Source: an uncultured Paracoccaceae bacterium (lineage in GTDB: Bacteria; Pseudomonadota; Alphaproteobacteria; Rhodobacterales; Rhodobacteraceae). Taken from it: DNA of 64,000 bases. Positions within the stretch are counted from its first letter, which is position 1, and each line of letters begins with the position of its first letter. The notes beneath the pieces were generated by a model, which searched no databases, was not told the origin of the DNA, and was given only the letters and a program-made list of their open reading frames with translations. The stretch spans positions 496,001 through 560,000 of the forward strand of contig CANMFL010000001.1 in assembly GCA_947497185.1 (NCBI GenBank), read 5' to 3'. Below, one piece after another: positions 1-8,455 of the stretch. Both the position numbers and the translations under genes were made by a program.

Positions 1-309
1 CAGATCGCAAAGCTGATGACCAAAGACGGGTCGCAAGGCTTGCGCATTGGCGTTAAAAAAGGCGGCTGCGCGGGCATGGAATACACCATGGACTACGTGT
101 CCGAGGTCGATCCAATGGACGAAGTCGTCGAACAAGACGGCGCGCGCGTCATGATCGCACCGATGGCACAAATGTTCCTGTTCGGCACCGAAATCGACTA
201 CGAGGTGTCGCTGCTTGAAGCTGGATTCAAATTCCGCAATCCCAACGTCGTCGACGCATGTGGTTGTGGCGAAAGTATCAAATTCAACGAAGACATCTCC
301 GCCGCATGA
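1..309 (+). CDS. sufA: Iron-sulfur cluster assembly accessory protein (SufA/IscA/HesB family), 5'-truncated
   Basis: A-type Fe-S carrier that accepts clusters from the SUF scaffold and passes them to target apoproteins in the cytoplasm. The reading frame is open from the first base, so the N-terminus lies outside the window; 102 residues are visible. The three conserved cysteines of the family are present: one in the GGCAG segment (visible residue 23) and a C-G-C pair near the end (visible residues 87 and 89). In this bacterial group the gene usually closes the suf operon, which would lie upstream, but that cannot be seen here. The choice of sufA over iscA is inferred from that expectation. 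Its stop codon shares bases with an ATG at 306 that opens only a short frame (see the next gene). Confidence 0.9.
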   Translation, partial: QIAKLMTKDGSQGLRIGVKKGGCAGMEYTMDYVSEVDPMDEVVEQDGARVMIAPMAQMFLFGTEIDYEVSLLEAGFKFRNPNVVDACGCGESIKFNEDISAA

Positions 310-613
310 CCCTAAGCAACCAATATCGTTAAGCGACGGTGACATCGCGTTCGCCGTTGATCTGTTCAACGACCTTGGTGCGCTCACGACCCGCAAAATG
401 TTCGGCGGCATGTGCCTCTATCACGACGGCACGGTGTTTGCATTGCAGTCCAGTGATGGGCGTCTGTACCTGAAAACCAAAAATCCGGTTGCCCTGTTCG
501 ACGCCCAAACCGTCCAGTTCCACAACATGCCCTATTATGCGATCCCAGTGGATATTCTGGACGATCCCGACACGGCCTGCGCCCTTGCACGACGTGCTTT
601 AATCGCCCTCTAA
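260..613 (+). CDS. TfoX N-terminal domain protein, start uncertain
   Basis: The C-terminal 90 or so residues match the TfoX N-terminal domain: an RKMFGG motif, then short strand segments ending YLKT, then a compact C-terminal helix. Proteins with this domain alone are common and mostly uncharacterised; a role in competence should not be assumed. The start is a problem. The ATG at 306, placed in an ATGA overlap with the stop of the upstream gene, runs into TAA after eight codons. The conserved frame is shifted by one base and has no ATG, GTG or TTG close to where the domain begins. In-frame GTG codons at 260 and 266 and a TTG at 215 lie inside the upstream gene and lack a ribosome binding site. 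A single-base indel near 306-330, in the genome or the assembly, would explain this. It overlaps the convergent oxygenase gene by four bases. Confidence 0.6.
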   Translation: MVVAKVSNSTKTSPPHDPKQPISLSDGDIAFAVDLFNDLGALTTRKMFGGMCLYHDGTVFALQSSDGRLYLKTKNPVALFDAQTVQFHNMPYYAIPVDILDDPDTACALARRALIAL

Positions 614-1548
614 TCCCTTGGATTCACTGCACCTTTTAGGTGCACATAGGTCTCGTTAAACCGCTTTTGCAGATGGTCCACGGCCATGATCGGATCGCCG
701 CCTTTTGGGGCCACATCCGCATCGTGGTTCGGGTTGAAAAACAGTGGCACAGATATCCGCTCCGCATCCGTACCGATCACCCGATGTGGTGTCGCGACGA
801 TACGTTTCGCGGTCCACATCTCTAACATTTCACCAAAGTTAATCACGAATTCACCCGGCGGCGCGGACACCGGAATCCAACCGCCGCCCCGCTTACGGAC
901 CTCTAATCCAGCGGAGCCATCCGTTGCCAGCAACGTCAAACAACCATAGTCGGTATGGGTCGCAATGCCGAAATCCTTGTCCGTCGCCCATGTGGGCCGC
1001 TCAGGGTAAAAATTACCCCGCAACAGCGCCATCGGGTGACTGAATTTGTCGCGAAAATAGGCACCATCTTCGCCCACCGCATCAGCAATCGCACAGAGCA
1101 AATCCAACGCAAAAGCGGTCGTGTCGCGGTAGTATTCCCGCAAAGCCTCAGCAAAACCCGCAGGCTGATCCGGCCATATATTCGGGGCATATGCCGGCAG
1201 GTTCAAGCCCGCCAGAGAGGCATGACCGTCAATGGGCAGACCACAGTCAAACACTTGTTTATAATCAGGATTTACATTCGGATCGACCTGTTCAGACCCC
1301 TGCGCCCCCCACCCCCGATTTGATCCGGTTTGCGCCATATCATAAGCCGCCTTTTGGCCCGCTGGCAGGTGGAAAAACGCGCGGTACATCTTGATCACAC
1401 CACGCACAGTCGTGGCCGAAATCGGCGTGTTATAGACCGTCAGGAACCCGATATCCGCAGCGCCTGTAACCGCCGCTGCACGAGCACCTGCGTGGCCCGG
1501 ATCGTTCGGATCAATCAGTGCTTTGGCATCAATTCTTGGGATCATCAT
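610..1548 (-). CDS. Isopenicillin N synthase-like 2-oxoglutarate/Fe(II) oxygenase
   Basis: A 312-residue non-heme iron dioxygenase of the isopenicillin N synthase / flavonol synthase superfamily. The N-terminal DIOX_N region covers roughly residues 4-120 and the double-stranded beta-helix core roughly 175-285. The iron ligands are visible as H198-x-D200 (in ATHTD) and H255 (in TPHRV), and the R264-x-S266 pair fits the co-substrate binding motif. The substrate cannot be predicted from sequence. Stand-alone members in proteobacteria are usually annotated only at family level, and nothing here suggests beta-lactam synthesis. The start is ATGATG at 1548. The gene is divergent from tpiA across a 92-base gap and converges on the TfoX-like gene with a four-base overlap. 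Confidence 0.88.
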   Translation of the reverse strand: MMIPRIDAKALIDPNDPGHAGARAAAVTGAADIGFLTVYNTPISATTVRGVIKMYRAFFHLPAGQKAAYDMAQTGSNRGWGAQGSEQVDPNVNPDYKQVFDCGLPIDGHASLAGLNLPAYAPNIWPDQPAGFAEALREYYRDTTAFALDLLCAIADAVGEDGAYFRDKFSHPMALLRGNFYPERPTWATDKDFGIATHTDYGCLTLLATDGSAGLEVRKRGGGWIPVSAPPGEFVINFGEMLEMWTAKRIVATPHRVIGTDAERISVPLFFNPNHDADVAPKGGDPIMAVDHLQKRFNETYVHLKGAVNPRD

Positions 1549-1640
1549 AGCCTCCTGCGACCTGGCCTATGTCATGAGGTACTTTGCATCCTGTCGCAAC
1601 AACGATACCACAGGCCCACAACCCTAATAGGAGATCGCCA

Positions 1641-2384
1641 ATGCGTCGCAAACTTGCCGCTGGAAACTGGAAAATGAACGGAACGCCTGCAGAATTGGCG
1701 CAGTTGAACGCGCTCATCACGGCACATCCGACGCCAAATGTTGACGTGCTGATTTGCCCGCCAAGCACGCTAGTCGCTCAAGCCGCTGATATCTTTGCGG
1801 CTTTTCCACTCGCGATAGGAGGTCAGGATTGCCACACCGCCCAAAGCGGTGCGCATACCGGCGATATCAGCGCGGACATGTTGGCTGCAGCTGGTGCGAC
1901 GTATGTGCTGACGGGCCATTCGGAACGGCGCACGGATCATGGTGAAACCGACGCTGTGATTGCTCACAAATCCACCGCAGCTTATGGCGCGAACCTGACC
2001 GCAGTCATCTGCATCGGCGAGACACTGGGCGAACGCGAAGGCGGCACAACGCTTGACGTGCTTGACGCCCAACTCGCCGGATCGATCCCCGACACAGCTA
2101 CCGCCGCGAACACTGTTGTCGCCTATGAACCCGTCTGGGCGATTGGCACGGGCAAGGTGCCGACGCTGGATCAAATCGCCGAAGTGCATGCCCACATCCG
2201 CGCCCGCTTGACCGCGCGTTTCACTGATGGCGACGGCTTTCGCATCCTCTACGGCGGCTCTGTCAAAGGCAGCAATGCGGCAGATATTTTCGCCGTGCCG
2301 GACGTGGACGGCGCATTAGTCGGTGGCGCAAGCCTAACCGCTGCGGATTTCTCACCCATCATCACGGCGCTCGAAAACGCCTAA
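1641..2384 (+). CDS. tpiA: Triosephosphate isomerase
   Basis: Interconverts dihydroxyacetone phosphate and glyceraldehyde 3-phosphate in glycolysis and gluconeogenesis; a cytoplasmic (beta/alpha)8 barrel, normally a dimer. The 247-residue protein has every expected site: N9 and K11 in AGNWKMNG, the electrophilic H93 in TGHSERR, the catalytic base E163 in the [11 protein letters not shown] signature, and the phosphate-binding YGGSV loop near the C-terminus. The frame is open further upstream, but ATG 1641 begins exactly where the family begins and is preceded by AGGAG at 1629-1633. It is monocistronic as far as can be seen, divergent from the oxygenase gene, and followed by a 187-base gap that carries a dispersed repeat. 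Confidence 0.97.
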   Translation: MRRKLAAGNWKMNGTPAELAQLNALITAHPTPNVDVLICPPSTLVAQAADIFAAFPLAIGGQDCHTAQSGAHTGDISADMLAAAGATYVLTGHSERRTDHGETDAVIAHKSTAAYGANLTAVICIGETLGEREGGTTLDVLDAQLAGSIPDTATAANTVVAYEPVWAIGTGKVPTLDQIAEVHAHIRARLTARFTDGDGFRILYGGSVKGSNAADIFAVPDVDGALVGGASLTAADFSPIITALENA

Positions 2385-2420
2385 TATATTACGCGACCTC
2401 CGGCTTCTTTGACTTCTTGC

Positions 2421-2442
2421 AAATCCCCGCCGGAGGCTCCCG
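2421..2442. repeat. 22-bp dispersed repeat, copy A
   Basis: The 22 bases at 2421-2442 (core CCCCGCCGGAGGCTCCCG) occur again, in inverted orientation and without mismatch, at 37812-37833. Similarity extends weakly on the upstream side: both copies have CTTCTTTG followed by a CT-rich stretch before the AAATCCCC. This copy lies in the non-coding gap between tpiA and the P450 gene. The function is unknown. It has the look of a family-wide intergenic repeat rather than a promoter. Confidence 0.7.
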
Positions 2443-2571
2443 CCCTTACAAAACAGGGCAGCGCATATGGCACGTGCCGCCCTGACCACTCAACGCCCAC
2501 CAAAAAATAAAGTACCACATCACCGCGCAGAACCGATTGCACCTTGCCCGAAAACGGCGCAAATATATGTG

Positions 2572-3735
2572 ATGAAACGCTTTGATCAGTCCCCGACCGA
2601 CCCCGAATTTGTCCAGAACCCCTACCCGACTTATGCCGCCGTGCGCGCGCAGGATGAGTTCGTGTGGTGGGACACGTATAACGCTGCTTGCACCATGTCG
2701 TATGATACGGTGCGTGCCGCATTGCGCGACAAACGGATGGGCCGCGAACAGCCTGCGGAGTTGGTGCAGCCAATTGCGGACCATATGAAGCCATTCTACG
2801 CGATTGAAGCGCATTCGATGTTGGAGTTGGAACCGCCTGTGCATACCCGCCTACGCGGGCAGGTTTTGCGCGCGTTTACCTCGCGCAAGATTGCAGAATT
2901 TGAGCCACAGATTGCCGAATTGTCGCATCAGCTCATCGACCAATTTCCAAGCGAACCCTTTGATTTACTGGACGCTTTCGCCAAACCGCTACCTGTGATC
3001 ATCATCGCGCGTCTGCTGGGCGTGCCTGAAGCGGACGCGGATCAACTGCTGCATTGGTCCAACGCGATGGTCGCGATGTATCAGGCCGGACGCACCCGCG
3101 AGATCGAGGATCAGGCCAGTGCCGCCGCCCTCGCCTTTACCGCCTATCTGCGCGATGTGATTGCAGAGAAACGCAAATCCGCTGCCGATGATCTGATTTC
3201 GACGTTGATTGCGGCCACCGATAGCGGCGAAAAACTCAGCGAAGACGAGTTGATCACCACCTGCATTTTGATCCTGAACGCGGGTCACGAGGCCACGGTG
3301 CATACGATTGGCAATGGCACAAAGACGCTGCTTGAAACGGGCCACCGCGATATCACCGACGGCTGTGTCGAGGAAATTCTGCGTTACGATCCGCCGCTGC
3401 ATATGTTCACGCGACACGTCTACGAGGACGTGGAATTGGGCGGCCATCAGTTCAAACGCGGCGACCAGATCGCTTGTATGCTCGCTGCGGCGAACCGTGA
3501 TCCAGCAGCCTACCCCGATCCTGACCGCTTTGATCCGACCCGCGCGGTGAAACAGAACACCAGTTTTGGCGGCGGCATCCATTTTTGTGTGGGCGCACCA
3601 TTGGCACGGCTAGAGTTGAAAATCGGGCTTGGGATTTTATTTGACCGCTGCCCGAAACTCGCGATTGCCGCCCCGCCCAAGTATGGAATTGTTTATCATT
3701 TCCATGGGCTTGAAGCGTTGATGGTGTCGGTCTAA
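2572..3735 (+). CDS. Cytochrome P450 monooxygenase
   Basis: A 387-residue bacterial, soluble class I type P450. Visible motifs in order: the I-helix oxygen-activation segment AGHEAT (237-242), the K-helix E-x-x-R (E268, R271), and the heme loop FGGGIHFCVG with the axial cysteine C339. These are the full set of required P450 signatures. The substrate is unknown, and no ferredoxin or ferredoxin reductase lies next to it, so it must draw electrons from partners elsewhere. The frame is open back to 2467, but the residues before 2572 are low-quality and unlike P450s; ATG 2572 begins with the usual RFDQSPTDPEFVQNPYP-type opening. Transcribed toward the Lrp-family gene, with which it converges across eight bases. 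Confidence 0.93.
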   Translation: MKRFDQSPTDPEFVQNPYPTYAAVRAQDEFVWWDTYNAACTMSYDTVRAALRDKRMGREQPAELVQPIADHMKPFYAIEAHSMLELEPPVHTRLRGQVLRAFTSRKIAEFEPQIAELSHQLIDQFPSEPFDLLDAFAKPLPVIIIARLLGVPEADADQLLHWSNAMVAMYQAGRTREIEDQASAAALAFTAYLRDVIAEKRKSAADDLISTLIAATDSGEKLSEDELITTCILILNAGHEATVHTIGNGTKTLLETGHRDITDGCVEEILRYDPPLHMFTRHVYEDVELGGHQFKRGDQIACMLAAANRDPAAYPDPDRFDPTRAVKQNTSFGGGIHFCVGAPLARLELKIGLGILFDRCPKLAIAAPPKYGIVYHFHGLEALMVSV

Positions 3736-3743
3736 CCGCACAC

Positions 3744-4205
3744 CTACAGCGGCAATGCGACCGTCGATTTGATTTCTTCCATCGACAAAAGCGCGGTGAC
3801 GTTGAACACGCGGACCTCTGAAATCAGGGCTTGGTAAAACACGTCATAGGCTCGCGCGTTCTGCACCCGCACCTTCAGAATGTAGTCGATATCACCCGCC
3901 AAACGGTGCGCCTCTTGGACCTCGGGGCGGGCTTGCAGGGCGGCGAGGAATTTCTGCTGCCAGTCCGCTTCATGCTCGGACGTTCGGATCAGGACAAAGA
4001 AACACGCCTCAAAACCCAGCGCCTCTGCGTCCAGCAAAACAGTCTGCTGGCCAATGATTCCCCCTTCGCGCATTTTCTTGATCCGGTTCCACACAGGCGT
4101 CTTGGAAGAGCCTACTTCGCGGGCAATATCATCAAGACTTTGTGAGGCATCGCGTTGCATTGCCTTGAGGATTTTCCGATCCACATCGTCTAGTCGCACA
4201 TTCAT
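3744..4205 (-). CDS. Lrp/AsnC family transcriptional regulator
   Basis: A 153-residue regulator with the standard two-part build: an N-terminal AsnC-type winged helix-turn-helix (about residues 5-60, LDDVDRKIL then a PVWNRIKKM recognition helix) and a C-terminal RAM/ligand-binding domain (about 65-145). Members of this family bind amino acids or related metabolites and often regulate the adjacent gene. It is divergent from cysG across 138 bases, so control of the sulfite reduction operon is likely by position, but that is inference. No clear inverted operator could be fixed by eye in the gap. Confidence 0.92.
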   Translation of the reverse strand: MNVRLDDVDRKILKAMQRDASQSLDDIAREVGSSKTPVWNRIKKMREGGIIGQQTVLLDAEALGFEACFFVLIRTSEHEADWQQKFLAALQARPEVQEAHRLAGDIDYILKVRVQNARAYDVFYQALISEVRVFNVTALLSMEEIKSTVALPL

Positions 4206-4343
4206 TCCAAAATCCTTCGTCTCGTGGGAAATACTGCCTACTTAGGCCTCGTGAGGGAACATGTGTCCTTTGTTAGCTGAGCATGTGGGCAATAACCAGA
4301 ATAATGTTCTATATAGAGGGTAACAAACACACGAGGTTTTCGA

Positions 4344-5741
4344 ATGGATCATTTTCCAGTCTTCATGGCCGTATCCGGTCGCCGCATTGTCCTGTCGGGC
4401 GGTGGCGATGCTGCCATGGCTAAACTGCGCTTGATTTTGAAAACCACAGCGAACGTGATGGTTTACGCGGATCACGCCGCACCTGAAATCTACGATTGGG
4501 CTGCGGCTGGCAAACTGACCTATGTTGCCCGCGCGATGCAATCGGGCGACGCGGTGGACACTGTGTTGTTCTATGCGGCCAACGAGGACGATGTTGAGGA
4601 CGCCCGCGTCGCGGCGATTGCCCACGCTGAAGGTGCGCAGGTCAATATCGTGGATAACCTGCACGACAGCGACTTTATCACCCCTGCGATTGTGGACCGC
4701 GATCCGGTTGTTGTGGCGATCGGGACCGAAGGTGCCGCCCCCGTTCTCGCCCGTAAGATTAAGGCCGACATCGAGGCACAGCTGCCCGTGTCGCTGGGTC
4801 TGCTGGCCAAGATCGGCAAGACATTCCGCCACGCGGTTGACGTGCTGCCGATGGGTGGCAAGCGCCGTGCATTCTGGTCTGATTTCTACTTTAACGCAGG
4901 TCCAAAGGCTGTTGATGCCGAAGGCAAATCTGCTGTGATTCCGACGCTGGAAACCCTGCTGGATAAGCACATTATGACCACTGAAAAGGCAGGTCACGTT
5001 GATCTGGTTGGCGCGGGTCCGGGTGATCCTGAACTGCTGACGCTGAAGGCGCGTAATGCCTTGGATAAAGCCGACGTGGTGATCCACGACCGTCTAGTCA
5101 CGCAAGAAATTTTGGAACTCGCCCGCCGCGAGGCCACGATTATTGACGCGGGTAAAACAGGATTTGGCCCAGCCATGGCGCAGGGCGATATTGATGCGCT
5201 GATCGTGGAACATGCGTTGAAAGGTCATCATGTTGTGCGTCTGAAAGCGGGTGATCCAACTGTCTTTGGCCGTTTGGACGAAGAAATCGACGCTTGTGAT
5301 GCGGCTGGGATTAGTTGGCGTGTTGTGCCGGGCATTACCGCCGCCTCTGCAGCTGTCGCCAACATCGGACAAAGCCTGACAAAGCGGGATCGCAATTCGT
5401 CTGTGCGGTTTATCACGGGCCACGACACCAAAGGTTACGCCGATCACGACTGGCGTGCGCTGGCCCAGAACGGCGAGGTTGCCGCGATTTATATGGGCAA
5501 AAAATCCGCCCGCTTTATCCAAGGGCGTTTGCTGATGCATGGTGCCAACCCTGCCACGCCCGTCACGATTATCGAGAACGTTAGCCGCACCGATCAACAG
5601 ATCATCGCGACCACGCTGGCGGAACTGGAACCTACCCTGACACGCGCAAATCTGCGCGGTCCGGCGATTACTTTCTACGGGCTTGCCCCACGTGCGGCGC
5701 TGGACGTCGCGGACACTTTACCCCTTGAGGAGCTTGCATAA
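4344..5741 (+). CDS. cysG: Multifunctional siroheme synthase
   Basis: Makes siroheme, the prosthetic group of sulfite reductase, from uroporphyrinogen III. The 465-residue protein is a fusion. The N-terminal half (about 1-205) is the NAD-dependent precorrin-2 dehydrogenase/ferrochelatase with a Rossmann glycine loop near residue 14. The C-terminal half (about 217-460) is the S-adenosylmethionine-dependent uroporphyrinogen-III C-methyltransferase, marked by VDLVGAGPGDPELLT and a later GDPTVFGR segment. The N-terminal domain is somewhat divergent: the glycine loop reads SGGGDAAMAKL. ATG 4344 follows ACGAGG at 4331-4336. Its stop overlaps the next start as TAATG, and it is the first gene of the sulfite reduction operon. 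Confidence 0.95.
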   Translation: MDHFPVFMAVSGRRIVLSGGGDAAMAKLRLILKTTANVMVYADHAAPEIYDWAAAGKLTYVARAMQSGDAVDTVLFYAANEDDVEDARVAAIAHAEGAQVNIVDNLHDSDFITPAIVDRDPVVVAIGTEGAAPVLARKIKADIEAQLPVSLGLLAKIGKTFRHAVDVLPMGGKRRAFWSDFYFNAGPKAVDAEGKSAVIPTLETLLDKHIMTTEKAGHVDLVGAGPGDPELLTLKARNALDKADVVIHDRLVTQEILELARREATIIDAGKTGFGPAMAQGDIDALIVEHALKGHHVVRLKAGDPTVFGRLDEEIDACDAAGISWRVVPGITAASAAVANIGQSLTKRDRNSSVRFITGHDTKGYADHDWRALAQNGEVAAIYMGKKSARFIQGRLLMHGANPATPVTIIENVSRTDQQIIATTLAELEPTLTRANLRGPAITFYGLAPRAALDVADTLPLEELA

Positions 5742-6040
5742 TGGCCCGCGAATTCACACCAAAAGTCATCACAACCAACCACTTGCTGTCTGGCGACGCG
5801 GTTTGGTTCACTGTTGATAGCACATGGACCGGCGATATCTCAGAGGCAGAATTGCTCGAGGATGAAGCCCACGCTGACCTGCGTCTGCTTGAGGCAAACG
5901 CCCAACGCGATCAGGTCACAGGCGCGTATCTGGCGGACGCCAAGGACGGTGAAAACGGCCCAGAGCCAGTGCATTTTCGCGAAGCGTTCCGCACGCGCGG
6001 TCCATCAAATTACAACCACGGCAAACAGGCAGAGGTGTAA
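5741..6040 (+). CDS. DUF2849 domain protein in the sulfite reduction operon
   Basis: A 99-residue soluble protein of the DUF2849 family. It opens with a short beta-rich segment (FTPKVITTNHLLSGDAVWFT), continues with an acidic helical middle, and ends in a basic tail. No catalytic motif or cysteine cluster can be seen and the function is not known. It starts inside the cysG stop (TAATG) and ends four bases before cysI, so it is almost certainly translated with both. This fixed position between cysG and cysI in related genomes suggests a helper role in sulfite reductase assembly or electron delivery, which is an inference from context only. Confidence 0.9.
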   Translation: MAREFTPKVITTNHLLSGDAVWFTVDSTWTGDISEAELLEDEAHADLRLLEANAQRDQVTGAYLADAKDGENGPEPVHFREAFRTRGPSNYNHGKQAEV

Positions 6041-6044
6041 ACCC

Positions 6045-7712
6045 ATGTATAAGTACAATGATTTCGACGAAGCTTTTGTCCGTGAACGTGTGTCCCAATT
6101 CAAAGGTCAGGTTGACCGCCGGATTGACGGATCGCTGACCGAGGACGAGTTCAAACCGTTCCGTTTGATGAATGGTCTGTACCTGCAATTGCACGCCTAT
6201 ATGCTGCGCGTGGCTATTCCCTACGGAACGTTGAACGGTGGGCAGATGCGTCAGTTGGCGTATGTCGCCGAGACTTTTGACAAGGGTTACGGCCACTTCA
6301 CGACGCGCCAGAACATTCAGTATAACTGGCCTAAGTTGGCCGACGTGCCTGTGATCTTGGAAAAGCTGGCCGACGTCGAAATGCACGCGATTCAGACGTC
6401 GGGCAACACCATTCGGAACGTGACCGCCGACCACTTTGCCGGTGCTGCCGCTGACGAGATCGCGGACCCGCGCCCGATTGCGGAACTGCTGCGTCAGTGG
6501 TCAACCGATCACCCTGAATTCCAAGCCCTACCGCGCAAATTTAAGATTGCGGTGTCTGGGGCGACAAATGACCGTGCTGTTTTGCGTGCTCACGATGTGG
6601 CCGTACAAGTGGTCGAACAAGACGGCCAACGCGGTTACCGCATTTTTGTCGGTGGTGGTCTGGGCCGCACACCGATGATCGGTAAAGTGCTGCGCGACTT
6701 CCTGCCCGAAGCGGATTTGCTGCCATATGTCGAAGCCGTTGTGTCGGTTTGGAACCTGTTGGGCCGTCGCGACAACAAATACAAAGCGCGGATCAAGATC
6801 ACCGTACACGAGCACGGGATTGAAGAAATCTCGCGGCTTGTCGAAGATCGCTTTGCTGAAATTCGTCCGACGTTCAGTGGCGTGGATCAGGTGATCCTGC
6901 GCGAAATCGAGGCGCATTTTGCCGACCCAACTTACAAAACCGGCAGCACTGACGGGTTTGATGCCTACAAGGCCGCAAACCCTGCGTTCCGGTCTTGGGC
7001 GGACACAAACCTTGCCGCGCACAAGAACCCTGACTACGCGATTGTGTCGATCTCGCTTAAGGCGCACGGTGCCACGCCGGGTGACGCGTCCGCCGACCAG
7101 ATGCGGATGATGGCTGAATTGGCTGAGAAATACGGCCACGATGAGTTGCGGATTTCGCACGAGCAGAACGTGATCCTGCCCTACGTGCATAAGTCCGACT
7201 TGCCGGAAATCTACAACGCGTTGCGCGGTGTGGAACTCGCGACGGCGAACATCGGTCTGATCTCGGACATCATCGCCTGCCCTGGTATGGACTATTGTGC
7301 GCTGGCCACCGCCCGTTCGATCCCGATTGCGCAAGAGATCGCGACACGGTTTGACGAGTTGAAGCTGGAACACGAAGTTGGTCCGCTCAAGATCAAAATC
7401 TCGGGCTGCATCAACGCCTGTGGCCACCACCATGTCGGTCACATCGGTATCCTCGGGCTTGATCGCGCTGGCGTGGAAAACTACCAAATCACGCTGGGCG
7501 GCGACCATACTGAGGACGCAGCCATTGGCGAACGGGCGGGTCCAGGGTTTTCCGCCGATGAGATCATTCCGGCGATTGAACGGTTGGTTCTAGGCTACCT
7601 CGATATTCGCCGCGACGCAGACGAGACCTTTATTCAGGCCTTCCGCCGTCTTGGTGCGCAGCCGTTTAAAGATGCTCTTTATCCAGAAAAGGCTGCCAGA
7701 AATGCCGCTTAA
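6045..7712 (+). CDS. cysI: Sulfite (or nitrite) reductase, siroheme/[4Fe-4S] hemoprotein subunit
   Basis: Carries out the six-electron reduction of sulfite to sulfide in cysteine biosynthesis. The 555-residue protein has the duplicated ferredoxin-like and siroheme-binding halves of the family. The cluster and siroheme ligands are C412-x5-C418 (ACPGMDYC) and C455-x3-C459 (SGCINAC). Nitrite reductases share these motifs, but the neighbours cysG and cysH point to sulfite. No CysJ flavoprotein gene is present, so electrons probably come from ferredoxin or from the ferredoxin-NADP reductase encoded four genes downstream. The frame is open upstream, overlapping the DUF2849 gene, but ATG 6045 lies just after that gene's stop and starts the conserved protein. 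Confidence 0.95.
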   Translation: MYKYNDFDEAFVRERVSQFKGQVDRRIDGSLTEDEFKPFRLMNGLYLQLHAYMLRVAIPYGTLNGGQMRQLAYVAETFDKGYGHFTTRQNIQYNWPKLADVPVILEKLADVEMHAIQTSGNTIRNVTADHFAGAAADEIADPRPIAELLRQWSTDHPEFQALPRKFKIAVSGATNDRAVLRAHDVAVQVVEQDGQRGYRIFVGGGLGRTPMIGKVLRDFLPEADLLPYVEAVVSVWNLLGRRDNKYKARIKITVHEHGIEEISRLVEDRFAEIRPTFSGVDQVILREIEAHFADPTYKTGSTDGFDAYKAANPAFRSWADTNLAAHKNPDYAIVSISLKAHGATPGDASADQMRMMAELAEKYGHDELRISHEQNVILPYVHKSDLPEIYNALRGVELATANIGLISDIIACPGMDYCALATARSIPIAQEIATRFDELKLEHEVGPLKIKISGCINACGHHHVGHIGILGLDRAGVENYQITLGGDHTEDAAIGERAGPGFSADEIIPAIERLVLGYLDIRRDADETFIQAFRRLGAQPFKDALYPEKAARNAA

Positions 7713-8391
7713 GGAAATCGCAGAACGTCAAAACCTGTTGCACGCAAAAAGCACGCCGCAGGCGATTTTGAAACATGTGTTGGAAGACGTACGCATTGGT
7801 GACACAGCACTTGTCAGCTCTTTTGGGGCGGAAAGCGTTGTGTTGCTGCATATGGTTGCTGAAATTGACCGCGATACGCCGGTGATTTTCATTGAAACCG
7901 AGATGCTGTTTGCTGAAACGCTGGCCTACCAGAAAGAGGTCGCCGACCTGTTGGGCCTGACAAATGTGCAGGTGATCACGCCGTCCCGTGCGGCCCTGCT
8001 AGAGCGCGATAACGACGGGTTGCTGCATCAGTCGAATGTTGATGCCTGCTGCACCCTGCGCAAAAAGGAACCGCTGGAACGCGCGTTGAAACCTTATGGA
8101 TCATGGATCACGGGTCGCAAGCGGTATCAAAGCGGGACACGTGCCGCGTTGCCATTGTTTGAAAAAGAGCAAGACAGCAAGCGTATCAAAGTGAACCCGC
8201 TGGCAAGCTGGGGGCGCAATGAGATTGCCGACTATTTGGACGCGCACGACCTGCCCCGCCATCCGCTGGTAGCAAAAGGGTTTCCGTCGATTGGCTGTAA
8301 ACCATGTACCCATGCGGTGGGCGTCGAAGACGATCCACGTGCGGGCCGTTGGATGAATACCGAAAAAACAGAATGCGGCATTCATTTTTAA
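7702..8391 (+). CDS. cysH: Assimilatory adenylyl-sulfate (APS) / PAPS reductase, Fe-S type
   Basis: Reduces activated sulfate to sulfite with thioredoxin or glutathione. The 229-residue protein has the PP-loop-like phosphate-binding segment SSFGAESVVLLH near residue 39 and the catalytic cysteine C225 in the C-terminal ECGIHF. It also has C116-C117 and C199-x2-C202. That four-cysteine pattern binds a [4Fe-4S] cluster and marks the enzymes that use APS; the E. coli PAPS-specific enzyme lacks it. APS reductase is therefore the better name even though the family symbol is cysH. The gene starts at ATG 7702, overlapping the end of cysI by 11 bases in another frame. An upstream in-frame start at 7651 would add 17 residues unlike the family. 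Confidence 0.93.
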   Translation: MPLKEIAERQNLLHAKSTPQAILKHVLEDVRIGDTALVSSFGAESVVLLHMVAEIDRDTPVIFIETEMLFAETLAYQKEVADLLGLTNVQVITPSRAALLERDNDGLLHQSNVDACCTLRKKEPLERALKPYGSWITGRKRYQSGTRAALPLFEKEQDSKRIKVNPLASWGRNEIADYLDAHDLPRHPLVAKGFPSIGCKPCTHAVGVEDDPRAGRWMNTEKTECGIHF

Positions 8392-8455
8392 GGTTCGCGC
8401 CAGAAGATGAGTTGTTATGGCGAAATGAATGAAGGCGTGACGCCTAGAGGAAAAT

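Noticed and set aside
610..1548. Beta-lactam biosynthesis suggested by the isopenicillin-N-synthase-like fold
   Set aside because: The family is broad, no other beta-lactam pathway gene is nearby, and such oxygenases are common in proteobacteria.
4242..5087. A 281-codon minus-strand frame opposite cysG
   Set aside because: It overlaps a strongly supported gene and its promoter gap and has no coding character.
6528..7508. A 326-codon minus-strand frame opposite cysI
   Set aside because: Antisense shadow of a conserved gene with no domain and no start signal.
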